Positions 22,823 to 33,974 of a stretch of 64,000 bases of DNA are shown here, one piece after another. Position 1 is the first letter of the stretch; each line of letters opens with the position of its first letter. Source of the DNA: Clitoria ternatea. Its lineage: Eukaryota > Streptophyta > Magnoliopsida > Fabales > Fabaceae. The stretch is taken from NCBI GenBank assembly GCA_037962975.1, contig CM075669.1, forward strand, positions 86,534,001-86,598,000. The letters are read 5' to 3'. The notes under the pieces were generated by a model that was not told where the DNA came from, ran no database searches, and saw nothing but the letters and a program-made list of their open reading frames with translations. Both the position numbers and the translations under genes were made by a program.

Positions 22823-25447
22823 ATGTCTGGGAGAGGCTTTACTAGCTCGAGCCATGTTGGCTGTAGGGGAAGGGGAGGGAGAGTGTTGTCTCGTACTTCC
22901 TCGAGTCGTGGTGGGAGGATCCCTGTGATCGTCCACTCAAATCCACTTCATTCAGAGAGGGAGGCGTTGCCCTACTCGAGGCGAAGGGTTATAATACCCT
23001 CTTCAGAATCCTCTTCTAGCGAGAGTGAGGGGAGCGCTGATTTGTACCTCTCTGATGATGTTAGCTTTTATCGCAGCGTAAAGGCGTTTAAGTTAGCTGT
23101 AAAGAAGATGTCTGGAGAAAGCACCTCTAGTGGTGGAGTATCTTCTCAAAAATATATCATGAAGACAGCTTCTGGATTGTGTAATGTAGTTGCACATCGG
23201 ATTGACTGGGTAAAGTTCCAGTAGAAACGCCCATATAGCTGGGTTGCTGACGAATTTTGTGATACGGTGTCCATACATGCTCGGGAGGATGGAGCAAGGT
23301 TGGAGCCTCGCTTCACCGTTTTCAAAAAAGAAAAGTACAAGGAGCGTTTCATGGTGTTGGCTCCCTTGCCATCCCAACGGATCTGTCATACACCGGATGA
23401 GAGGTCAATATATATGTATGACTTCTTATTCCTGAACTTAAGTGTACGCTTCCCACTCAACAAATTCCAAATGGCTGTTTTGAGGTTCTTGGATTGCGCT
23501 CCCTCACAGCTTCACCCCAACGGATGGGGTTTGATCCGTTCTCTTGAAGTGCTTGGGGAGCACTTCAATTTTACACCGACGGTGGCCATGCTCTTTTATT
23601 TCACGCAGGTGGTCCGTCGTGCCAACAGGGAGAAAGGAGGAGTAAGTCTGATAACCCTCCGGACTCTCTCCAAGATCATCAACTTCGAATCCTACACTGA
23701 CTCTATGAAAGTTGATGGACGTTCCTTCAAATCTTATTTCACCAGGATTCGTGTGAAGCCTGATGATCCAATTTTCTGGCTGAATAAAGATCGGATTGAA
23801 GAGTTCCCCGTGGCCTGGACGCATGAACATTTCTTGTTGACGTCCCAGGCTTACTACACCGATGAGGACGAGTTAACCCCAACATCGGTTTCCATTATTT
23901 CTGCTCTTCAATCGTATACCGCCTCGCATAAGTTTTTCTCTTGCAGGCGTTTGCTCGGGTCAAAGACCACTCACGAGGAATATTTGCATAATTTTCTATC
24001 ATTTTACATGCCTTTTCTTTTTATGTCTCGATTTCTTCTGTTACTGATGATCTTTCTATCTGATTATGCAGTTGAAATTGGAGCTGAGTCACCAGAGATG
24101 GAGAAGTTGAAAGGCCTCAAAGCTGGAGGGAAATCCATGGCGGCTGAAAACAACATTCAGGCAAAGCGGAATTCCAAGAAGGCTACTGTTGAGACCATCA
24201 TACTCACCTCGTCTGCTGGTGACGATATTCCTTTGTTGGAGGGCGGATCTGATGTACCGACCTCCAACGTTGAGGGAAAAAAGGTTGGTGAGAAGAGGAA
24301 AAAAGCAAAACATGAGCCTTCCAAGAAAATCGAGTCTCAGTCCTCTCCCAAAAATCAAAAGACTTCTGAAGGGGCAGTTAATGCAGGGGCCTCTAAAGGA
24401 AAGGGGATTGAAAAGACAACAACGGCTGCCCCCAGCAATGTGATTACCTTTGGCGCCAAGCCAATAAGTTCTTACTTTGCGCCCAAGGTTTCCTGTCCTC
24501 CTCCAGGGAATTCCAATCTTGCCCCATACTTAGTGTATGAGGGTCTTGTGCCTCAAAGCATCTCTGATTCTCTGTACAAGCTGAAGACTTTAGAGCCTGA
24601 GGAAGTAACAAAAGCTTGTGACGCCGGACAGTGGCAGTTAGCAGAACTGTCCGGTCTCCTGAAGTCGGTTCGGAGACTGTCGGAGGATAACGAACGACTC
24701 AGCAAGTTAGTAGGCAAAGTTAATGACCTTAACGTTGCTGCAGCTAGGGATAAGGCAAGCATCCTCCGACTGGAGAATAAGTTGAAGGCTTCCAAAGAGG
24801 AAGGGGAGAAAAAAGATAAAGAGATCGCCAGTCTGAAATACCTGCTTAAAGAGTCGGAAGACCAAGTACTTAATCAGAAGAAAGTCAGTTCCGACCTCCA
24901 CACCAGCCTCTATACGGAGAAGGAGCATTCGGCCAAGTTGGGAGAGGAACTGAAAGAAGCCAAGGCCATTTACTCGCAAGGAGTTGAAGACTGGACCCGT
25001 AAGGAGAAGGAGTTGTTACTAAAACTGGTGAGTTCGAATGACGAGGTCAAAATTTTGAAAGCGGATCTGGCTGCTGCAAACACTCGAGCGGAAGAGGCTG
25101 TGGATATCTGCAGCCAAGCAGTCGAGGAATCTTTTGGGCTTGTAGTTCGTCAGATCCAATACCGGAATCCCAAAGTGGAACTCAATTTGAATGGTATTGA
25201 TCCGTTCTATGAGTTTTATGGAGGGAAACTGGTAGCTTTAGTTGATGATCGTCAGGAGGAGCCGCCAGACACCACATATAAGTTAGCTCCTCTTCCCGCA
25301 GGTCAGTCAATGGGACCTTCTCTCCTGACTCCCATCACCCAGCGGCCTAGAAGTGAAGGAACAATTGCTGATGCAGGTAAAGCTGCTGGTGAAGGGGGAG
25401 GCGAGACCGGAGATAAGGGCAAAGGAAAGGGTGGAGAAACAAGCTAA
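22823..25447 (+). pseudogene. Antisense gene of Tat element, copy 2, one nonsense codon
   Basis: One continuous frame of 875 codons is broken only by TAG at 23222-23224, where copy 1 has an open codon in the LQAKWPF context. The N-terminus (about 100 residues) is rich in serine, arginine and glycine (SSRGGRIPVI, SSESSSSESEG). Then come the same domain as copy 1 (RFPLNKFQMAVLRFL), the lysine-rich region, the coiled coil and the AVEESFGLVVRQIQYRNP tail. By eye the central domain is about 75% identical to copy 1, while flanking DNA is much less alike. The segment matching copy 1's intron (23988-24071, 84 nt) has AT in place of the GT donor but stays open in frame, so a read-through product would carry a 28-residue hydrophobic insert. 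Confidence 0.8.
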
Positions 25448-27701
25448 CATAAATAGTTCCTTCCTTGTCTTGTATTTTTTATTGATTCAATTTTGCTGTG
25501 TTCCGGGATCAGCTCCGGATTACTGAATCCGTTCTTTAATGTAATTCATGATTTGATCAAATGAAAATATAACTTGCTTTATACGTTTGTCCATTGAGAG
25601 TAATTTTAATAGAATCATTGTATATGTAATGATCCAATCCGGATGTAGACGCGTAAATACTACATCAGATAGCAGCAAACAAGTTTAGTTCTCATGTATA
25701 GGTACTTAAATAACCAAAGGCTCGGTTTGATAGAAAAGATAGAATATCTCTTGTTGTATCAAAATTGCTTACTTAAATCATATGTTTGGCATATGTAAGC
25801 CTGGTAAAGGGCGCACCTTAATCTTTGATGATTAGGCATATATAAGTACCATAATGGGGGGTCGCCGTTGTTATGAAACATGTTGTTGTCATGAGAACGG
25901 CTTGCAATGTTAATCTTGAGGGGGAGTGATTGTGAGAACGTTTTACTAAGTGTTAAATCACTCGGAATACGCGTTAGTTGTTCGATACTGTCCCCAAGCA
26001 TTACTGGGTGATCAGTTCCGAGTGAGCAACTGACTCTGAATGAGTGACTCCGGGTGAGGCTGGCTCTGGCCATGTCATCCGGGAAATTCCATTACCCCTC
26101 ATGTTTCTCAGTAAAAGCATATACGTTTTAACTGAGTCTTATTTTTCATCAAGGACGATTTCCAGTGATATTTCCGAGTGGAATTTCTTTCGAGTGAGGA
26201 CACCGAGTGGGGGTTCTTCTGATTAAGAATTCCAACTGGAAACTCCTCTGAGTGAGAGCTCCAAGTGGAAATTCTTCTGAGTGAGCCTTCTTGGGTGGAA
26301 GGTTCCGAGTGATCCTTCAGCCATACTCGGAGTTTGGACTTACAATTTGAGTTTCTATTTAGGCTCAAATTTTTTGAGTGCAAATTTTTCCGAATGGAGA
26401 ATTGCTGATTGAAACTCTGAAGCGAAATATTTTCGACTTAAAGAATTCATGAGTCGGGCAATAGATTTGAAGTGTATCCGAGTAAGGAATTCTAAGGAAA
26501 AGTATTTCCGAGTAAGGTTAATAAGAATGATGATTGATTCTTTATGAGTCGGATTTTCATGAAATATTACCGACTGAAGAATTTTAATAGTATAGTATTG
26601 AACTTGAAGCATTTCCGTGTAAGGAATTCCAAGGGAAAGTATTTCCGAGTGGGGAATTCCTAAAGGAATATTTTTGAATGGAAAGTATTTCCGAGTGGAG
26701 CATTTCTGTGTAGGAAAAAAAGGCCGAGTGAAATACTTCCAATTTACATGCAACATGGCACTGAATGGAATATTTCTGATTCCTTCATGGTGCAGTAATG
26801 AATGGAGAATTTCCGAATGGAATCCTTCGGGTGAATACGCCTCAGATAGAGACATGCCTGAGTGAATTATTCCTGAGTCGGAAATAATGGGTCAGGCTTT
26901 GATAAAATATGACCCGAGTCTTTGAATAAGGAATTTCAACAGAAAGTATTACCGATTGAAGAATTTCCAGGAGAAGTGCTTCTAGGAAATTTAGAGTTCG
27001 GTGTCACTTACTTGTTGTATTTTGGAGTTCAGTTTGATCCTACAGTCCAAGCCTTTTGCTGGGGTTCGGTTTTGATCCTGCGACCCACGTCTTTCTTGGC
27101 GTTCGGTTTAATCCTACTAACCGTACTCGGAGTTCGGTTCAATCCTACAATCCGAGTCTTCAACACGGGGTTCAGATCAGGGCTAATCCTGAACCTACTG
27201 TGCCTGTTACTTGGGGTTCAGCGTGGTCTTGAAAGAGAACCAGCTTACTACGCCCAAGCCTTCTTCGGTGTTCGGTCATACCTACTAACCGTACCCAGAG
27301 TTTGGTTTTATCCTACAATCTAGGTCTTCGAATGGGGTTCGGTACAGCCTTATATAAAGGTCTGATCCTACTGCGCCCTTTTCTTGGGATTCAGTATGGT
27401 TTTTGTAAGAGGACCAATCCTACTGTGCCCAGGTCTTCAATTATTCATGCATACTCGAGGAGTTACATCGTCAACTACAGAATGGGTAGTTGAGATCATC
27501 CGTCCTGAATATGTTTGTGAACACCGGATAGACTGAAAATCACAGTATAAGAAAAACTCGAAAGAGTTAAGTTGATGTATGAGATTCTTATTGGGTAAAA
27601 AATAAGAATTACAATAAAAGCGTAGCTGGGATTATGATATAATGATTTCTCCGTTTGAACAATCTCAAGTGAGGAAAAAAGAGTGCATGTTGCTCCAGCA
27701 G
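25448..27701. repeat. Repeat-rich spacer between antisense genes and pol
   Basis: Three kinds of material are present. 25448-25600 is the 3' region of antisense copy 2 (CCGGGATCAGCTCC). About 26040-26940 is a degenerate array of short units around TTCCGAGTGGAATT. About 27000-27440 is a looser array around TTCGGTTTTATCCTACNNTCCGAGTCTTC with a period of 60-90 bp. No gene is recognised. Such arrays between pol and the 3' LTR are usual for Tat elements, which are a known source of plant satellites. Confidence 0.7.
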
Positions 27702-29867
27702 CTAGCTATAGTAAATGCGCAAGTTCTGGGTATTCCACTTGTTTCGGATTGGAGTGCCATCAAGGTTTTCAAGGCGGTAGGAGCCTTTGTCAGCAATCTC
27801 AGATACCCTGTATGGGCCTTCCCAATTTGGGGCTAATTTGCCTTGATGAGCGAATTTATTTCCCACACTTGCTTTCCTCAAAACCAAATCTCCGATGTTA
27901 AAAGTCCTCGATTGGACTCGTTTGTTATATCAAAGAGCGACTTTGGCTTTGATGGCCTGATCTCTAATGAATGCGTCTTCTCTGAGTTCTTGTATGACAT
28001 CCATTTCTGATGCCAAATTAACGTTATTGCCTTCTTCAGAGAAGTATTTGGCCCTGGTAGAAGCAATTTGCAGTTCCACAGGTATCATTGCCTCCACCCC
28101 ATAGGTCAGGCGATATGGGGATTCATTGGTGGAAGAATGAGGCGTTGTGCGATATGCCCAAAGGACGTGACATAATTGGTCTGTCCATCCGCCCTTGGCT
28201 TCACCAAGACGTTTCTTCAGTCCTTTCAGCACTTCCCTGTTGGCCACCTCAGCCTGGCCGTTAGTTTGGGGATGCTCGACGGAGGAAAATATTTGGGTTA
28301 TTCCTAACCTTTCAAGTAAATCTGTAAATTTCCTGTCCGTGAATTGGGTGCCATTGTCTGTGACAACCCGTGCTGGGACTCCGAATCGTGTTATAATATT
28401 TTCATACATAAAATGACGAGTTCGGGCTGAAGTGATATATACCACCGGCTCTGCTTCAATCCACTTAGTGAAATAATCGACCCCTACAATGAGATATTTG
28501 ATGCCCCCAGGAGCAGTTGAGAAAGGACCCAAAATATCCAATCCCCATTGGTAGAACGGCCACAGGACAGCGGATGTGAAGAGTTCTTCTGCCGGTGTGT
28601 GGTGAAGATTAGAGAATTTTTGGCAGGCATTGCATTTCTTGACAAAGTCAATGGAGTCTTGCTTCATTGTGGGCCACCAATATCCCACTCTGAGGATTTT
28701 CCTCATCAGACTTCTTCCTCCGGCGTGGTGTCCACATTGTCCTTCATGCACTTCCTCCATTACTTCATTTACCTCATTCTCTCTCAGACAGATTAAGTAA
28801 GGTACTGAGAGCACCCTTCTGTAGAGGTTACCATCTATCATAGTAAAGTATGGCAGTTCTCTCCTTATTCTCTTCTTTTCCTTCTCATCAGTAGGCAACT
28901 GCCCATCGGCCAAATAACGGATGTAGGGGGCCATCCATGTGTCACCATAAAGGGAATTGGTCATTATGGCATTCAGAGAAGGGAAAAGAGGAATGCTGGG
29001 CGATGTCAGTGTACTCTGGACCAACGTTGTGGTGCTGCCTGGTTTTTTGGTGCTTGCCAATCTGGATAGTATATCCGCTCTTGTATTCTCTTCGCGAGGA
29101 ACATGTTTGAATTCCATTTTTGAGAACTTCTCTCTTAACTCTTTGACACAGTTTAAGTACAGTTGGAGTTGAGGTTCACGAGCTTGATAGTCTCCCAGAA
29201 TTTGTGAAATCACAAGTTGTGAATCACTGCATAGCGTCGCCTCAGAGGCTCCGATGTCGATCGCAGCTCGTAGTCCAGCCAAGCAAGCTTCGTATTCAGC
29301 TTGGTTGTTAGAAGTTTTGAAATTAAAACGAAGGGAGATCTCCAAGTGTACTCCATCGTCACTTTCGAGAACTACACCTACTCCAGAGCCCTTTTGATTT
29401 GATGAACCATCAACATAGATGGTCCAATGGACACAAGGTGCGTCTGGATCTATCCCTGTCATTTCCACAATGAAATTGGCCAGGACCTGGGCTTTAATAG
29501 CGCCTCGAGGTTCATAGGATATATCAAACTCTGAGAGTTCAATGGACCATTTGATCATCCTACCAGCGAGGTCAGGCTTGATTAACACAGAGCGGAGTGG
29601 CAGATCCGTTCTTACCAGGATCGGATGTGCGTGAAAATACGGACGTAGCCGTCGAGAGGCCCAAACAACAGCGAGGGCGGCTTTTTCAATTTTTTGATAC
29701 CGGGTCTCATCACCTTGTAATGTTTTGCTAGTGAAGTAGACCGGCCTCTGTCCATCAGGAGTTTCCTTCACTAAGGCTACGCCCAAAGCTTCGTCTGAGA
29801 TAGCCAAGTATAGGATGAGTGTGTCCTCGGGGTCAGGCTTTGTAAGAATAGGAGGTTTGGACAACAC
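27702..29867 (-). pseudogene. Tat Pol: RNase H, archaeal-type RNase H, integrase
   Basis: The frame continues from RT after a TAG (29901-29903). In order: RNase H (LYLAISDEALGVALV, RYQKIEKAALAVVWA); a second, archaeal-type RNase H (IYVDGSSNQKGSGVGVVLES, NQAEYEACLAGLRAA, ADILSRLAS); and integrase with an HHCC motif (GHHAGGR..CNACQKF) and DDE residues (WGLDILGPF, VTDNGTQFTD, QTNGQAEVANREV). A TGA at 27930-27932 (arginine expected before YNKRV) cuts off the last ~75 residues, whose frame ends at 27702. The duplicate RNase H is diagnostic of the Tat group. Confidence 0.9.
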
Positions 29868-29900
29868 CTCCTTAAGCTCTTGGAATGCTTGTTCTTGTTC

Positions 29901-30770
29901 CTATCCCCATTCGAATTTCTTAGACTTTTTTAGTACTTTATACAGAGGAAGTGATCTGTGAGCCATCTTTGGCATGAATCGTGCCAAGACTGCTACTTTG
30001 CCATTCAGGGATTGGACCTCTCTCAGATTCTTTGGACTCTGCATGTCAAGAATCGTTTGGCATTTCCCTGGATTGGCTTCGATATCGCGTTGAGTTAACA
30101 TGAAGCCCAAAAACTTCCCAGCTGGGATAGCAAAAGTGCATTTTAATGGGTTTAGCCTCATGTTAAATTCTCTCAAGCGGATAAACACTTGGCGTAGGTC
30201 TTCAATATGATCACCCCCAACCGATGTCTTGGCTATGATGTCGTTAATGTACACCTCAACAAGTTTGGTGTGCATGCCCTCAAACACCTTATTGATCATG
30301 CGTTGGTATATGGCCCCAGCATTTTTCAGGCCGAAGGGCATAACGGTGTAGCAAAAGACACCACGATCATTGATGAAAGCTGTTTTCTCTTGATCCTCCT
30401 CGCACATCAGAATCTGGTTGTAACCTGAGTACGCGTCCATGAAGCTCAGATACTGATAACCAGAGGAATCATCTACCATTCGATCTATGTTAGGAAGAGG
30501 ATAAGGATCTTTTGGACAGCAACGATTCAGGTCCACATAGTCGATGCACATTCTCCATTTGCCATTGGCTTGCCGGACCATTACTACATTTGAAAGCCAA
30601 GAGGAATAACAGATTTCCCTGATAAATCCGGCCTTAAGCAATTCCTCGCTTTGCTGGCAAGCTGCTTTCTGTTTCTCTGGTCCCAATCTTCTCTTCTTTT
30701 GGGCAACTGGTCTCGTCTCTGGATAGACGGACAATTTATGACAACAGAAAGTAGGATCTATGCCAGGCAT
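29901..30770 (-). pseudogene. Tat reverse transcriptase, catalytic Asp lost
   Basis: RT domain with WRMCIDYVDLNRCCPKDPYP, YSGYNQI and VMPFGLKNAGAIYQRM. The catalytic YxDD box reads YINDII, so the first aspartate has become asparagine (GAT to AAT). That change alone should abolish polymerase activity. The frame is flanked by in-frame stops at 30807-30809 and 29901-29903. Confidence 0.9.
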
Positions 30771-30806
30771 ATCGACTGCAGTCCATGCAAAGAGGTCTTT
30801 GAACTC

Positions 30807-31661
30807 CTATAAGAGCATCAAGAGTCGCCGCTCCATTTCTGTATCTAGCTTGTCGTTAATATGGGTGACCTTTTCTGGAGAATCTCCCAATATGATGTCC
30901 CTGGAACTTCCATCCGGTGTGGGCTTTGATGGGTTGGACGGATCAATGTGCAAATCCGCCCTAGGGTCTAGGTCGACAAGGCTCACAGAACCAGCAGCTG
31001 TTCCAGAATCATTGAGTTTCCTCTTTTTGTTAGATGCCTCCAACTTTGTCATATTCAGGCTCAGGTTGTAACAATACCTGGCCATCTCTTGGTCACCTCG
31101 GATGGATGAAACAGCATTGTCTTTATCAATAAACTTGATAAGGAGGTGTGGAGTTGACACGACTGCCTCCATAGCATTCAGGGTGGGGCGTCCTATGATG
31201 CCGTTGAATGGTGACTCGATATCGATTACCAGCACTCGAGATTTAACTAGTCTGGCTCCTGGCTCACCTTCAAAGGAGATAAGGGTGTCAAGGTATCCCT
31301 TTGTTGGTTGCTTTGCACCATTGAAAGCTGTTAGTTCCTGTGTGTAAGGCTGTAAGTCTGAGTCATTAAAACCCATCCTTTTAAAGCAGTTGTAAAAAAT
31401 AACATCACAGGAACTTCCCTGGTCAACAAGGATTCTTCGGACGTCCTTGTTGGCTATGACTGCAACGATGACTACAGCATCATCTCCACTAGGGATGGTA
31501 GGACCAAAATCCTCATTAGAGAATGAAATTATTGGAGCTTCAACCCCTCCTCTGTAAGGATGATTGTCTTTAACTTTTCCTTGTACAGATAGAATCATTC
31601 TATGATGATTCTTTCGGGCTGTAATTGAAGCTCCTCCCCCAGCGAACCATCCAGCGATCAT
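30807..31661 (-). pseudogene. Tat protease region
   Basis: Same frame as gag and RT. The aspartic protease region contains VDQGSSCDVIFYN, where the usual D-[ST]-G triad reads DQG, and a later FNGIIGRPTLN motif typical of the Tat protease. It is separated from gag by consecutive TAA and TAG codons (31689-31694). Confidence 0.82.
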
Positions 31662-31691
31662 ATCAATGACTTCATGCCGGCCTTGACGCTA

Positions 31692-33173
31692 TTACTGAGG
31701 CATGTCATCTCTGTGTGCTGTATCATCAGTCATTGCACCTTTTTGTTTCTCCGCAGCAGAGAATTTTCTAACCGGATTACGGTTATTGTCATCCCCATCG
31801 TCTGGATCTCTTTCTCTTTTCTCATTCTGATCTGTCCTGTCAATGGATTTTTCTTTGAACAGGTATTGCTTTAATTTGCCTTCCCTAATTAATGTTTCAA
31901 CTGCGTTCTTTAGAGCTTGGCATTCATCAGTGGAATGACCTGTCTGTTCATGAAAATCACAGTACTTACGGGGATTCCCTGGTCTCTTCATAGGGGCTGG
32001 CCTTCTAATGCCATAGATGCTGAAAGCTGGCCATCCAACCTCTCTCAAAATCTGAGATGGCTTGGCTGACAGTGGTGCATAATGGCTGAAAGAATTAACA
32101 TGCCTTTCTCGAGGTCGAGGAGAGGAGTTATTAACTTTGGGGTTAGTGAATGGCCTCTCCATATGTTCTGACCTCGTTTTCTCCTTACCCTTCTGAGGTT
32201 GTGAAGGTGGTGTTGGTGGCTTTTTCTTTGCAGCCATAGCTTCTAGGTGCATCTCTATACTCACATACTTTGAGGCCTTTTTCCTGAACTCCTCAAATGT
32301 TGTTGGTGGGCTCTTTGCTAATGAGAGAGCAAAAGCTGATCCTGGCTGCAACGCCTCGATAAAAATATGCAGCTTAATGGATTTTGTGAGGTTAGGAACC
32401 AAGGATGCTTCCTTGTAAAACCTTTTCAGGAAATCCTTTAAGGTTTCATTTTCACCCTGCTTAACTTGGGCTAAAGTATGAGATGTCCTGGGAACATCTC
32501 TAGAGATGACAAAGTGAGTTTCAAAAATAGCTGCCATTTTAGCCCAGGAATCTATGGATCCAGAAGGTAAACCTTTAAACCAACCAAGGGCCTCTTCTGA
32601 TAATGTCTGTGGGAACATTCGACACATCACATCTTCATCGGCCCCTAAGTACATGGCTTCAAATACGTAAGCATCAAGATGCTTAGTAGGATCAGTTTCG
32701 CCATTATACTTTCCAATGGAGAGTGGCTGAGTGGTTTAAAGATGTTTGGGGATGTGGATACTCATAAGCCTCCTTGAAAAAGGAACTTTGAGTTTGTAAG
32801 ATACCGGGGGTGCTGTAGTTAGCTCCCTCTTCCCTCGAGTAGCTCCATCGTCAGAATCGTGGGTCTGTCCCCTTCCTTCAAATGTGGGGATGTTTGAGTA
32901 TTGGAGAGTTATGGATTTTTCTCCGTCGGTTGTATGGGGAGTGTCTCTTGTGCGAGATGACTCCTTGTCCTCACTCTGTCTTCTCTCTCTTCTTAATTCT
33001 GCCAGTTCTCTCTAGAGTTGACTGATCAACTCATCACGAGGATCGGGGTTAGACACTGTTACTATCTTCTTTGCGCTACCCCCATGAGAATCGAAGTTAA
33101 GCTTCCTGAAAACATTGGGGTTGGTCCTGTTTTCAGGTTAATTTTCCCTGAAATCATGTGCCTCACCTTCCAT
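31692..33173 (-). pseudogene. Tat gag
   Basis: The frame opens at ATG 33173 (MEGEAHDFREN) but is interrupted by TAA 33138-33140, TAG 33012-33014 and TAA 32736-32738. The longest open part starts at 32654. It contains the gag domain (ALGWFKGLPSGSIDSWAKM, FLKRFYKEASLVPNL), a lysine-rich linker and a CDFHEQTGHSTDEC zinc-knuckle-like motif. The whole gag-pol (27702-33173, 1824 codons) stays in one frame, so decay is by substitution only. Confidence 0.88.
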
Positions 33174-33219
33174 TGATGATTACTCGTTCTTTCACAGGAT
33201 ATGGGAATAACTTTATCGG

Positions 33220-33238
33220 GTCCCACTGGGCGTGCCAA
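33220..33238 (-). other. Primer-binding site of the Tat element
   Basis: On minus, TTGGCACGCCCAGTGGGAC lies directly inside the 5' LTR. TGGCA at its start fits a tRNA 3' end (TGCCA on the complement). I do not assign the tRNA. Confidence 0.7.
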
Positions 33239-33969
33239 TGATCTGTCCTGAACCGGGGTCAAAAGATCCGGTGTCTGGTCAATCATAAATATTAGATGAT
33301 TACTTCTCTGAAGACCGGTTATACGAGTATCCGGTTTATGTATCCGGTGTCTTTGAGAGTGGATTGGGCATCCTGGAGGTCCTTCACACCGTCCCTACAC
33401 GTTGATGTGGGCGAAAGGTGGTGTCACATGCAAAGATTCTCCAACGCTCAAGTCAGTGGTGATATTCCAAGTAAGGAATGTTTTCAGAGAGTAATTCTAA
33501 GTAGTTAGCGTCCAAGATCCTTCCCTTCGTTGATGAAGAGAGTTCATATACCTGATTGGCTCGATATTCGAGTATCCGTTAGTGGGGAACCACTAACCTC
33601 CAATAACGCCTTAAATTATTATTTTATTGCGCACTTACCAGTATGATTGGGTCAAGTGGCTATTTTATATTGAGCATAGGGAGTATAGGCTATTATTAAG
33701 GGACAAATTGACCATTCCCGTGAGCAGATTTTGGCTCGTAGTGCTGGGTATTATTGATTCGCCCCTGTAACAATACCTTTTGTCCTTTGCATAGTGACGT
33801 GTATGTTATCCGGTGTCATGGTGTTATCCTGGACAACCGGTATAGGGACAGCACCTGATACGGAATTAGAGTCCGGATGTATACCGATGACACCGGTTGC
33901 ATGTTGACGTCTTGATAAAGACGCTGAAATATGTCTATCAGAACGGATACTGGTATCAAGACCGGATCA
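33239..33969 (-). repeat. 5' LTR of the Tat element
   Basis: A 731-bp LTR, TGATCTGTCCTG to GACCGGATCA, followed by target duplication AAAGG at 33970-33974. One single-base indel and about 18 substitutions separate it from the left LTR. Confidence 0.95.
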
Positions 33970-33974
33970 AAAGG

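Larger units (their letters stand above)
17067..33969 (-). mobile_element. Tat-lineage Ty3/gypsy retrotransposon, complete, 16.9 kb
   Basis: Minus-strand element with LTRs 17067-17796 and 33239-33969 and a perfect 5-bp target duplication. The order right to left is 5' LTR, PBS, gag, PR, RT, RH, archaeal-type RH, INT, a long repeat-rich spacer with two antisense genes, and the 3' LTR. The extra RNase H and a reverse-oriented gene after pol are hallmarks of the Tat group (as in Grande and Ogre-like elements). By eye the LTRs differ at about 19 of 730 positions (about 2.5%), mostly transitions. Confidence 0.93.

Noticed and set aside
24000..24071. Hydrophobic stretch in the second antisense gene resembling a transmembrane helix
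   Set aside because: It coincides with the intron of copy 1 (pyrimidine-rich DNA translates as Phe/Leu), so it is probably unspliced intron, not a membrane segment.
26355..26855. 166-aa minus-strand open frame
   Set aside because: It lies in a degenerate short-repeat array of the Tat element and its protein simply repeats the array words.
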